A stretch of DNA of 64,000 nt from Chelatococcus reniformis (lineage in GTDB: Bacteria; Pseudomonadota; Alphaproteobacteria; Rhizobiales; Beijerinckiaceae), in the NCBI RefSeq assembly GCF_014640075.1, contig NZ_BMGG01000006.1, positions 1-64,000 of the forward strand, given 5' to 3'. Position numbers and translations under genes: made by a program. Within the stretch, counting starts at the first letter, position 1. Each line of letters opens with the position of its first letter. This document shows positions 1 through 8,161 of the stretch, piece after piece. The notes under the pieces are model-generated. The model worked only from the letters and a program-made list of their open reading frames with translations, was not told where the DNA came from and searched no databases.

Positions 1-240
1 GGCCACCCCATCCGCGACCTGGTGACGGTGAACGGCGTGCGGATCACCACCGACGACGGCACCTGGGGGCTGGTGCGCGCCTCCTCCAACAAGCCCGAGC
101 TGGTGGTCGTCGTCGAGAGCCCGGTTTCCGAGCCCCGCCTCCACCAGATGTTCCACGCCCTCGACGCCATCCTCCGCGAAAACCCCGAGGTCGGACCCTA
201 CAACCAGACGCTCGGCCACTCATCGGAGACCACGCCTTGA
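1..240 (+). CDS. Phosphomannomutase/phosphoglucomutase, C-terminal end (partial)
   Basis: The reading frame is open from base 1 and stops at 238-240, giving the last 79 residues of a larger protein. The tail contains VNGVRI, DDGTWGLVRASSNKPEL and VVVESP, which match the C-terminal phosphate-binding domain of the alpha-D-phosphohexomutase family (AlgC/ManB type). The RASSNKPEL segment is the loop that normally contacts the sugar phosphate. The enzyme interconverts hexose 6- and 1-phosphates in the cytoplasm and supplies GDP-mannose or related nucleotide sugars, which fits the polysaccharide genes that follow. The N-terminal catalytic serine loop lies outside the window, so activity and exact substrate cannot be judged. 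Confidence 0.85.
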   Translation, partial: GHPIRDLVTVNGVRITTDDGTWGLVRASSNKPELVVVVESPVSEPRLHQMFHALDAILRENPEVGPYNQTLGHSSETTP

Positions 241-797
241 CCACCGGCCCGCGAAGGCTCCGCACACCATCCTCGCAACGCGAGCAAGCGCCATCGAACG
301 GCGGCTGCGGCGACGGGAGCCTGCACGGAGGATCCAGCGGCAAGCGTGCTTGGGATCACGTCTGGCGTCCAGATGACGACCGAGAGCGCTTTCGAGCGAA
401 GTGGACGCCGGTTCGCGTGACGAAAACGCGACAAATCAAACAGATAGAGCATTTTGGCGATTCGAAGAAACGCGGAATTGCTCTAGCGACAGACGCAGCC
501 GCGAGCGACGCCCATTTCGTGTCGGCCAAGCGGATCGAACTCGACCTGCGCCGGCCGGGCCTCTCCGCGGGATCGTATTCTACCCACCTTGATGAGGCGA
601 CGAACCCAAAGCCGAGGCGCTCCTCCTACTTCGATAGGTTCGTACTTGTCACAACGCCCGCTCTATCGCGACGAATTCTATCCTCTTCCGCGTCGACGAA
701 GGCAGGCTTCACACACCACGCCATCAAATGCATGCTCACCTGACATCGCCGGCGTCCAGCCGCGCCGCTCGCGGCGGCTCTCGGGGCTAGGCGGCTG
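241..797. other. Intergenic region containing a dispersed repeat
   Basis: The gap between the phosphomannomutase stop and the flippase start holds one copy of the 106-bp repeat (381-486). Open frames here lack ribosome-binding sites and recognisable domains. No convincing promoter was identified, although the flippase gene must be transcribed from here or from further upstream. Confidence 0.6.
381..486 (+). repeat. 106-bp two-palindrome dispersed repeat, copy 1
   Basis: This copy differs from copies at 10364-10469 and 45471-45576 at only a handful of positions. The shared core includes AGTGGACGCCGGTTCGCGTG and CAGATAGAGCATTT. The left half forms an imperfect stem (CGCTTTCGAGCGAA against TTCGCGTGACGAAAACG). 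The right half forms another (GAGCATTTT against GGAATTGCTC). The left end here is degenerate (CGAG in place of CTAG) while the right end is CTCTAG. Size and double-palindrome form resemble RIME-type elements of rhizobia; that identification is an inference. Confidence 0.85.
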
Positions 798-2306
798 ATG
801 ACGATCAAACGCACCGCATCAGGCGCGGCCCTGCTGATAGCCGGTCGCATGATCGCGCGCATGCTCGACTTCATCACTCTACTGGTCCTCGCGCGGATTC
901 TGAGCCCGGCGGACTTCGGCATCGTGGCGATCGCCACGACAGTCGTGGTCATCGTCGAGGCGCTCCTGGAGTTGCCGGTCGGGCTGGTGCTCGTTCGTCT
1001 GCCCAGGGTCGATCGAGCCGACGTCGACACGGCCTTCACCCTGGCAACCCTCCGCGCCATCACGGTTGCCGCGACATTGGCACTTCTGGCCTGGCCGGTT
1101 TCGGCGTTCTATGGCGACCCACGCCTGTTCGCTCTCATCTGTGCAATCGGACTTGCTCCGGCGGCGCGCAGCCTCTGCAGCCCGCGCCTGGCGCTCTTCG
1201 CGCGCGATCTCAACTTCAAGCCCGACTTCGCGCTCGAGGTCATCGGCAAGTCGACCTCGCTCGTCGTCGCCATCGGCTGGGCCCTTCTCACCACGAGCTA
1301 TTGGGCCCTGGTCGCCGGCACGCTGGCGGCGCCGCTCGCCATGATCGTCGCCTCGTATGTCATCGCCCCCTGTCGTCCCCGGCTCTCATTGCGGAACTGG
1401 CGCCCATTCGCATCCTTCCTGGGCTGGACGAGTGCCTCGCAGCTCGCCAGCGCCATCAACTGGCAGTGCGACCGGCTGCTCCTGGCCCGCTTCGTCACGC
1501 CGACGCAGTTCGGCCAATTCTCGATGGCGACCGATCTGTCATACATGCCGACGCAAGCACTCGTGGTGCCGGCCATGCGTTCGGTCATGCCCGGCTTCGT
1601 GACGCTCAGCGCCGATGCCCAGGCGATCCGAACTGCCTATCAGAATGCCGTGTTCGCCATTTGCGCCATTGTGATGCCCGCCACGGTCGGTTTGGCGCTG
1701 CTGTCCGAACCTGTGATCCGCATTGCGCTGAGCGACAAATGGCTTCCCGCTGCGCCCATTCTCGTTTGGATGGCGCTGGCGACGATTCCCGAACTGCTGG
1801 TGGCGCCGCTGGGCGCATTGGCGATGGCCCTGAACCAGACGAATGTGTTGCTCCGCCGCAGTCTGGCCGAGCTTTCGATCAAGTTGCCGCTCACCGCAAT
1901 CGCCGCTGCCTTCTACGGCATCTCCGGCGTCGTCCTCGTGCGTGTCGCGGTGTCAAGTATAATTTGCCTCGTCTCCATGGTATTGGTGCGCAAGCTCATC
2001 GCTCTTCCCGTCCGAAATCAGCTTGTCGGGCCGTGGCGTATATACTTGAGCTCCGGCCTCATGGCATGCGTTGTCCTGGTGGTGCGGCCATGGGTCCTTG
2101 ACGCGTCGAGAGAACAACTACCGCTGCACCTCGCTGCCGCCGTCGCCTTGGGCGCCCTGGCATACGGCGCATCCCTCTTCGGACTGTGGCTGGCCGCGGG
2201 GCGCCCCGCAGGGGTCGAAGCCGCCGTCGTGAGGGGCCTTCAGCAGCAAATCCATACTCTGAAGCCAATTTATGATAAGCTTTTCGGACCGGCCACAGCG
2301 CGATGA
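798..2306 (+). CDS. Oligosaccharide flippase, Wzx/MOP superfamily
   Basis: A 502-residue, almost entirely hydrophobic protein with about a dozen membrane segments. The N-terminus has the hallmark of polysaccharide-biosynthesis MOP transporters: a first helix, then VLARILSPADFGIVAIATTV. This family flips undecaprenyl-linked oligosaccharide repeat units across the inner membrane before polymerisation. The ATG at 798 follows a GGCGG stretch. It is the first gene of the plus-strand run that continues with the C-PCP-TE gene 106 bp downstream, so the two may be co-transcribed. A Wzy-like polymerase and ExoF-like export protein lie about 38-46 kb away in the same window, so this may be the flippase of that system. 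Assignment to a specific polymer is not possible. Confidence 0.85.
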   Translation: MTIKRTASGAALLIAGRMIARMLDFITLLVLARILSPADFGIVAIATTVVVIVEALLELPVGLVLVRLPRVDRADVDTAFTLATLRAITVAATLALLAWPVSAFYGDPRLFALICAIGLAPAARSLCSPRLALFARDLNFKPDFALEVIGKSTSLVVAIGWALLTTSYWALVAGTLAAPLAMIVASYVIAPCRPRLSLRNWRPFASFLGWTSASQLASAINWQCDRLLLARFVTPTQFGQFSMATDLSYMPTQALVVPAMRSVMPGFVTLSADAQAIRTAYQNAVFAICAIVMPATVGLALLSEPVIRIALSDKWLPAAPILVWMALATIPELLVAPLGALAMALNQTNVLLRRSLAELSIKLPLTAIAAAFYGISGVVLVRVAVSSIICLVSMVLVRKLIALPVRNQLVGPWRIYLSSGLMACVVLVVRPWVLDASREQLPLHLAAAVALGALAYGASLFGLWLAAGRPAGVEAAVVRGLQQQIHTLKPIYDKLFGPATAR

Positions 2307-2412
2307 CTAAGCAGCAGTATCCCCATCGACAGATACAGAAAAACGACCAGGCGGACGCCTTTGCAATCGCGGCACCGACCTGCGCAATGAAGATCGTATC
2401 CGGGAGGGTCAG

Positions 2413-4953
2413 ATGAGCACCTCGGCAATGAGTAATCCTCCGGTCGCGCCGGAAGCCCAGCCGGATATTCTCCACTTCCCGTGTTCCTCGTCGCAGCAAC
2501 GTTGCTGGTTCATCGATGCGCTGGATCCCGGCAGCGCCGCACTCAACGTCGCGCTGCGCTGGGAGCTGACCGGTCTGATCAACGAGACACTCATCGAGCG
2601 GGCCTTCAACGTCATCGTCGAGCGTCACGAGGTGCTGCGGACGCGCTTCATCGAGGTCGACGGCGAGCCGATGCAGGAGGTGGTGCCCAGGCTGCGGCTG
2701 AAGCTGTCGAATATCGACCTGCGCCACCTACCCGAGGAGTTGCGGGACGGCGAGGCACGGAAGCTGGCCGAGCGCGAGGCGCATACCCCGTTCGACATCC
2801 ACGAACTACCGCTGATCCGGGTCACGTTGCTGCGGTTAGCGGCCGATCGCGCCAACCTTTTGCTCACCGTGCACCAGATCGCCTTCGACGGCTGGTCGAT
2901 CCGCATCGTCGCCGCCGAGTTCGGCGAGATCGCCGCGGCTTACGAGCAGGGCCGGTCCAGCCCGCTGCCGGAGCTACCGCTGCAATACGGCGACTATGCC
3001 CGCTGGCAAACGGAATACCTGGCAAGCCAGGCCAAGCGCTACGAGCGTTACTGGTACGACCAGCTGATCCATGCGCCTTATTTCGAGGTGCCCGGCGATT
3101 TCGAGAAGCCAGCCCGGCCGACCCACCGGGGCAACATACTGGCGGAGATGCTGAGCCCGGAGATGGGCGAGCGTATGGAGGAGACGGCGCGCCGTCTCGG
3201 CGTCACGTCATTCGCGCTCGGCTGCGCGGCGACTGTTGCGCTGCTCAAGCGCCTGACCGGCCACACCGACATCATCCTGGGCACGCAGGTCGCCGGGCGA
3301 GACGAGACCGACCTCGAGCCGCTGATCGGCGTCTTCATCAACAACCTGGTGCTGCGGGTCGATACGCGCCATGCGCACACGTTCGACACGCTGCTGGCGC
3401 GGACCAACGAGACGGTCAGTGAGGCCCTGATCCATCAGCGCATGCCGTTCCATCGGCTGGTCGAGCTGATCAATCCGCCGCGCGATCCGGCCAGGACGCC
3501 GCTGATCTCGATCAACTTCACGATGCTGAAGGAAGTGCTCGACCACAAGCAGTATGGCGGCCTGTTCCTGCATGGTCTGCCGTCCGTTTCGGCGGGATCG
3601 CTCTACGACCTCAATTTCTTCGTCGTAAAATGGCCCGACGGCTGGCGCATGGCCATGGAGTACAATCCGGACATCTTCCGCGATGACACCGCGCGCGCCT
3701 TCATCAAGCTCTGGCGGCAGGCGCTGGAGAGCGCAGTTGCCGATCCGGCCTTCCCGCTCGACAGCCTCGAGCCGCCGGCGCGGACCGCGCCTGTGCCCAC
3801 ATCGCCGCGCCGGGCCCTATCAGCGGCCGCCCTTCCCGTCGCGGGGGCGCGGCTAGGCCCCATGCCTGACCCGGCGACGGAACTGGCGCTGGCGGACATT
3901 TGGCGCGACGTCCTCGGAGCCGAGGAGGTCACCGCCGACTCCCACTTCTTCGAGCTTGGCGGACACTCATTGCTCGCTGTGCGCATGCTGGCGCGGGTTC
4001 ACGCCAGGTTCGGTCGGCGCATCGACCCGCTCACGCTGTTCGAGGCCCCGACCCTGCGCCAGCTCGCACTCCGGTTGAGCGACGCGCAAGAGGCGGTCCC
4101 GGCATGGAGCCTTGTACCGATTCAGCCGCAAGGGACCGGAACGCCCGTCATCGCGATCAACAACACGCTCGCCTACTACAACGTGGCGCGGGCGATTGGC
4201 GCCGACCGGCCGTTCATCGGCGTTCAGCTGTTCGATCCGAATGCGCCCCGGGAATTGGAGGATCGTCCGCTCGAGGACATCGCACGTGACTATGTGAAGC
4301 TGATCCGCCGAGCTCGGCCGCGCGGACCGTATGTTCTGATCGGGCTGTGCGTGGCCGGCGCCATCGCCTATGAGGCGGCCCGCCAGCTTGAGGAGGATGG
4401 CGAGGACGTGCCGCTCGTCGTTCTGGCCGATCTGTGGCTGCCCGGCTATCTCGCCAACCTGCCGAAACGCCGAAAGGCAAGGTTCCGCCAAGCCTATCGT
4501 TGGCACGTGATCAAGCACCACCGCATGCAGTTGGCGACCGGCAACACGACGCTGCCGGATGTGCTGGCGACATACTCGATCGTCCGCAAAACGCGGCTGC
4601 TCGAGGCGGCAGCCGGCCTCGGGCTGATTGAGAACAGGCCCTACAATCAGGATGACTGGGGTAACCGCTGGTTCGTGCCTGCGCTGCAGCGGGCGCGTGA
4701 GGTCTATCGGGCGCGCCCGTTCCGAGGCCGCGTTGTGCTCCTGCGGAGCGACGAGATGATCCTCGCCGGCCTCGGCGAAGACATGGGATGGACGACAGTC
4801 CTGCCCAAGCCACCCTCGTCCTATGCCATCCCCGGATGGCATGCGGACATGTTCCAGGACGAGGGCGCGCGGGTGATCGCCGAGAAGCTCCGGCCCTTCC
4901 TCGAGGAGGTCGATGCCGAAGCGAAAGCGGCGGAGCCATCGGCGGCCACGTGA
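2413..4953 (+). CDS. Free-standing NRPS protein: condensation - carrier - thioesterase, no adenylation domain
   Basis: An 846-residue protein. Residues ~20-450 are a condensation domain, ~480-560 a peptidyl carrier (LGGHSL, phosphopantetheine Ser519) and ~580-830 a type I thioesterase. The condensation core motif reads HQIAFDG at residues 154-160 instead of HHxxxDG, so the second, catalytic His is Gln. The thioesterase nucleophile elbow reads GLCVAG with Cys646 in place of Ser; His810 (GWHADMF) fits the triad. The start ATG follows a strong GGGAGGG. There is no adenylation domain to load its own carrier, so it must work with an amino acid activated in trans, most likely by the proteins encoded at 27514-37463. 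The stop overlaps the next ATG (TGATG), indicating coupled translation. Domain calls are firm; activity of the altered motifs is not known. Confidence 0.88.
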   Translation: MSTSAMSNPPVAPEAQPDILHFPCSSSQQRCWFIDALDPGSAALNVALRWELTGLINETLIERAFNVIVERHEVLRTRFIEVDGEPMQEVVPRLRLKLSNIDLRHLPEELRDGEARKLAEREAHTPFDIHELPLIRVTLLRLAADRANLLLTVHQIAFDGWSIRIVAAEFGEIAAAYEQGRSSPLPELPLQYGDYARWQTEYLASQAKRYERYWYDQLIHAPYFEVPGDFEKPARPTHRGNILAEMLSPEMGERMEETARRLGVTSFALGCAATVALLKRLTGHTDIILGTQVAGRDETDLEPLIGVFINNLVLRVDTRHAHTFDTLLARTNETVSEALIHQRMPFHRLVELINPPRDPARTPLISINFTMLKEVLDHKQYGGLFLHGLPSVSAGSLYDLNFFVVKWPDGWRMAMEYNPDIFRDDTARAFIKLWRQALESAVADPAFPLDSLEPPARTAPVPTSPRRALSAAALPVAGARLGPMPDPATELALADIWRDVLGAEEVTADSHFFELGGHSLLAVRMLARVHARFGRRIDPLTLFEAPTLRQLALRLSDAQEAVPAWSLVPIQPQGTGTPVIAINNTLAYYNVARAIGADRPFIGVQLFDPNAPRELEDRPLEDIARDYVKLIRRARPRGPYVLIGLCVAGAIAYEAARQLEEDGEDVPLVVLADLWLPGYLANLPKRRKARFRQAYRWHVIKHHRMQLATGNTTLPDVLATYSIVRKTRLLEAAAGLGLIENRPYNQDDWGNRWFVPALQRAREVYRARPFRGRVVLLRSDEMILAGLGEDMGWTTVLPKPPSSYAIPGWHADMFQDEGARVIAEKLRPFLEEVDAEAKAAEPSAAT

Positions 4954-6122
4954 TGGCCACGGTCTGGACGAATCGCGGAGCGTTGATCGCGGCGGGCGCG
5001 GCGACCGTCGCTTTCGTCGCGGCCGCTTGGCCGGGGACTTTCGCCATGTATGCGCATGCCCTGCGGGCAAGCACCGTCATCGCATCATCCCTCGTCTCCC
5101 GTCTCGGCACCCTGGTCGCGCCACCAGGCGCCGACGTGATCCACATCACTCAGATCCTCGCCGCGGACAGGGGAGAAGATCGCCTGCCGATCACCGTCGA
5201 CGTGTGGTCCAGCAGCACTCAGGCGCCGGCCCCGCCGGCGCCATCGATGAATGGAACCACGGGCCCGCTGCGCACGCTCTTGCTGTATACAGCCGGCGGC
5301 GCTCACACACGGGCCGACAATGCCGCGACGGCTGCGGCCTTGGCGCGACGCGGCTACACCGTCGTCGCCCTCGACGATATCGAGCGCGCGCCCGAACATG
5401 AGGCCCGCAGGATCGAACCGCTGAGCTTCGATTTCAGTTCGGCGGAGGGGTACGAGCGTACGCTGCGGCGCAGCGACGCCAAGGTGCACCAGCAGGCCAT
5501 TCGGCTCGTCGAGACGCTGAATCTGCTCACCGCGCAGTCGCGCCGACCGGGAGCGCCCGCATGGATGACGGGGCTGCGTCTTGACGCCGTGGGCGCCTTC
5601 GGCTGGTCGCTCGGCGGTGCGACGGCGGCGGAGGCCAGCATCCTGGACAGTCGCGTGCGGGCGGCCGCCAATCTCGACGGCTGGCTGTTCGGCCAGGCGG
5701 CGCGGGGGCGCGTCCGCGTACCCTACATGCTCGTCATGAGCGACTATCCCATCCCGAGCGACAACGAGCTCGACGATCCGGTCGCCAGTCGGCGGTATGA
5801 GGCCCGGCTCACGCGCCGCGACCTCACCGAGGAGCGACGGCTCATTGGCCGGCCCGGCAGCCTGGGGCTTCGCCTTCCGCATGCGGTGCATGAGAACCTC
5901 TCGGACAGCGCGCTCGGCCTTGCATTCTGGCGCACATGGTTCCGCGTCGATCCGATCCGCGCCAAGGCTCTGGTCAACGGGTGCCTCGACGCCTTCTTCG
6001 ACCACCACCTCAAAGGCGCGGCGCCGCGTGGCTGCCTGGACGAGGCCTATGCAGCTCAAGGCATCCAGCGTCTGACCACGATCGAGTGGCCCGGCGCGGG
6101 CACCGCGACGGCGCCCATATAG
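4953..6122 (+). CDS. PAF-acetylhydrolase-like alpha/beta hydrolase, N-terminally membrane-anchored
   Basis: A 389-residue protein whose ATG overlaps the stop of the thioesterase gene. Residues 10-30 form a hydrophobic segment that could be a signal anchor, placing the hydrolase outside the cytoplasm. The catalytic triad can be read as Ser219 in GWSLGG, Asp241 in NLDGWLFG and His313 in HAVHENLSD. This spacing and the LDGW motif are typical of bacterial homologues of platelet-activating-factor acetylhydrolase. Family members hydrolyse esters or lactones; the true substrate here is unknown. Translational coupling to the C-PCP-TE gene suggests a role in processing, releasing or degrading the assembly-line product. 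Its 3' end overlaps the convergent PPTase gene by 67 bp. Confidence 0.75.
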   Translation: MATVWTNRGALIAAGAATVAFVAAAWPGTFAMYAHALRASTVIASSLVSRLGTLVAPPGADVIHITQILAADRGEDRLPITVDVWSSSTQAPAPPAPSMNGTTGPLRTLLLYTAGGAHTRADNAATAAALARRGYTVVALDDIERAPEHEARRIEPLSFDFSSAEGYERTLRRSDAKVHQQAIRLVETLNLLTAQSRRPGAPAWMTGLRLDAVGAFGWSLGGATAAEASILDSRVRAAANLDGWLFGQAARGRVRVPYMLVMSDYPIPSDNELDDPVASRRYEARLTRRDLTEERRLIGRPGSLGLRLPHAVHENLSDSALGLAFWRTWFRVDPIRAKALVNGCLDAFFDHHLKGAAPRGCLDEAYAAQGIQRLTTIEWPGAGTATAPI

Positions 6123-6739
6123 CCGGCGGCGGGCTCAAAGTGGAAGAGTTCCCATTGGGACGATGCTTCGGGTGCACCGGCAAGACGCAGAAGGCGAGGC
6201 TCCTCGGAGGGCCCCAAGGTCACATCGAAAGCGTCGAGCGGTTGGGCAAGGCCGAGCCCGAGCGCCTTGATGACAGCCTCCTTTCGCGTCCAGCAACGAT
6301 AAAAGCAGGCCAGCCATTCGGCGCCGCCATAGACGGCTAGCGCGGACCTTTCCGCTGGCGAGAACGAGATCTCCGCAACGCCGGCCTCGATCTGTACGAT
6401 CTGCTCGATGTCGAGGCCGAACGGCACGCTCCGCCCTATGCCCAAAGCGGCAAGGGCGCCGGAATGGCTCAAGTTGAAGTGAGGCCCCGCGTCGCCGGCC
6501 AGCGTCGGCTTGCCGTGCGCGTTATAGGCGAAGCCAAGTGAAGCTGGATCCCGGTCGACCTCCGCGCCGAGAATACGCCGCAACATGCCCCTCGCCGCCG
6601 TGAAACGCAGACGATCCCGCGCACGGACGAAGCGAGCCGCCCTGTCCCGCTCGTCCGGGGACAGCCATCGTTCCAAATGGCACATCTCGTCGAGCGCGCG
6701 GTCCAGGCCGAAGAGCCACACATCGATCTGGCTGGTCAC
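6056..6739 (-). CDS. Sfp-type 4'-phosphopantetheinyl transferase
   Basis: A 227-residue enzyme that moves the phosphopantetheine arm of CoA onto the serine of carrier domains. The diagnostic motifs are present: NLSHSG, FGLDIE with the Mg-binding acids, and WTRKEAVIKALG. I chose the GTG at 6739; an in-frame ATG lies 16 codons upstream, but the extra residues look unlike the family. It probably activates the ACP and PCP domains of the three NRPS/PKS proteins in this window, since no other PPTase is visible. It is convergent with, and overlaps, the hydrolase gene. Confidence 0.88.
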   Translation of the reverse strand: MTSQIDVWLFGLDRALDEMCHLERWLSPDERDRAARFVRARDRLRFTAARGMLRRILGAEVDRDPASLGFAYNAHGKPTLAGDAGPHFNLSHSGALAALGIGRSVPFGLDIEQIVQIEAGVAEISFSPAERSALAVYGGAEWLACFYRCWTRKEAVIKALGLGLAQPLDAFDVTLGPSEEPRLLRLAGAPEASSQWELFHFEPAAGYMGAVAVPAPGHSIVVRRWMP

Positions 6740-6817
6740 CCCACAACGCCTCGCATTGGCCCAACACCCCAGCTTGGCACTGTGCACCAGGCAAGGCGGC
6801 GCTGGCCAGCTGGCCGT

Positions 6818-7801
6818 TCACAAAGCGAACAGACCGGGGGCGGACTCGGCCAGTGACCTCATCGCGGCATATTGGGGTCCGAACGAGAAATGCCCGGCGA
6901 ACGCGCGCGTGGTGACCACGCCCGGCCGAGACAGGCTGACAGCATTCCTGCAGATGTGCGCCTCGTCGGCACCAAGCGTGCTCTGCCCGGCCAGCAGCCT
7001 CCTGCGGAAGACGGGAAAATGACCTATCGCGTCCCACAGCGAGCGTTCGAACGCAATCAAGCCGATGCTGAACTGAATCGGGCAGAGCAGCGTCCGGGGC
7101 GTTGCAGAGAGCCGGGCCGCGGTCTCCTCGAGGGGGGCGGTGTGCTCCCACATCCAGATGGCTGCGGCCGGGTCCGTCTGGATCGGAACCCCCGAGGCCG
7201 CCACGCGAGCGCGACCGAACCGCTGTTCGAACTCGCCCAGCAATCCCAGCATTTTGAGCAGATAGCGATAGCAGAAACCGTTGACCGGAATCATTGGCGC
7301 CACGAACCCGGGATCGACAATACCCTCGGCTTTAATTCGGTGATATTCCTCGACCAACTTGGAGATCGTGTTCTCCAGCAAGAACATATCCTCATCCAGC
7401 TTGATGAAGAGCTCCGCCTTGTCGTGCAGGGCGAAACCAATATTCTGTGCCAGCGAAACATCGTTGGTCGCCGTACTGAGATAGCTCCAACCTTCACTCA
7501 GGCATAGGCTCGCCAATTCATCGCTGTACATGCCGGGCGACACGATGCAGACATCCGCATCGATCAGCGCCGCCTTGAAACGGGGCATGACGAAGGGCCA
7601 CAAATCTCGTTTGTAGCCTGCCAGCATGCAGATGAGCTGGGTCGAACCACGGCTGCGATCCTCGAATCGCACGCGATCAAGAGAACCGAGCCGACGGTCG
7701 ATGCCTTTCGCCCACGTCTTGAGACCACTATAGACCGATGGGATGACATTGCGCGCCTGGCGCGATGTCACGGTCCCACGCGCCACCAACTCAGCTGCCA
7801 T
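6818..7801 (-). CDS. Putative glycosyltransferase-like protein of unknown specificity
   Basis: A 327-residue soluble protein with no signal peptide. The segment FIKLDEDMFL near residue 140 resembles the metal- and nucleotide-binding acidic motif of GT-A glycosyltransferases, and an acid-rich ADEAH lies near residue 280. I do not recognise a named family. The ATG at 7801 is preceded by AAGGGG. The gene lies 78 bp upstream of, and co-directional with, the PPTase gene, and is separated from the heptose operon by about 360 bp with a hairpin. It may be a sugar transferase of the surface polymer; an alternative is a processing enzyme for the NRPS product. Confidence 0.5.
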   Translation of the reverse strand: MAAELVARGTVTSRQARNVIPSVYSGLKTWAKGIDRRLGSLDRVRFEDRSRGSTQLICMLAGYKRDLWPFVMPRFKAALIDADVCIVSPGMYSDELASLCLSEGWSYLSTATNDVSLAQNIGFALHDKAELFIKLDEDMFLLENTISKLVEEYHRIKAEGIVDPGFVAPMIPVNGFCYRYLLKMLGLLGEFEQRFGRARVAASGVPIQTDPAAAIWMWEHTAPLEETAARLSATPRTLLCPIQFSIGLIAFERSLWDAIGHFPVFRRRLLAGQSTLGADEAHICRNAVSLSRPGVVTTRAFAGHFSFGPQYAAMRSLAESAPGLFAL

Positions 7802-8161
7802 TGTGGCCCCTTTGTCTCGCGCGCTTCACGCGGTCCTGTGCGGCTCCGCGTCCGACTCGATAACAAGGCGAGCCGACCTGAACCGGCCGACGGAGCGCGC
7901 GTCAGCTCATTGTCGGCCCCCGTCCCTATTTCGCTAGTGCGAAAACGACGGACACCCCGCCGTCATAATGAGTAGCCCAAACGGCGGCTCCGCTGGCTGC
8001 GGAATGCGAACGGCCAGCCGCCTGCACCGCCTATGTCCGCCGCAGCGCCAATGGCCGGGCCGTGCCTCGGCGTGGGCCTGACGTGTGGTCAGGCCCACGT
8101 TGTCGCCGCAGGAATGATGCCCGCCGTATTCGCCTTGCGGGGCCTGGAGGGACGTGCGGCG
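7802..8161. other. Intergenic region with a terminator-like hairpin
   Basis: No gene is supported here. It separates the glycosyltransferase-like gene from the end of the heptose operon and contains the 12-bp-stem hairpin at 8071-8099. The promoter for the 6818-7801 gene and the PPTase probably lies here, but I cannot point to its boxes. Confidence 0.5.
8071..8099 (-). terminator. Perfect 12-bp stem-loop downstream of the heptose operon
   Basis: CGTGGGCCTGAC and its exact reverse complement flank a 5-base loop (GTGTG). It lies 62 bp past the stop of the last minus-strand heptose-operon gene. There is no T-run on the minus-strand 3' side, so it may be a weak intrinsic terminator or an mRNA-stabilising hairpin. 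Confidence 0.55.

Noticed and set aside
237..743. A 168-residue frame in the first intergenic region
   Set aside because: It runs through the dispersed repeat, lacks a ribosome-binding site and has no recognisable domain.
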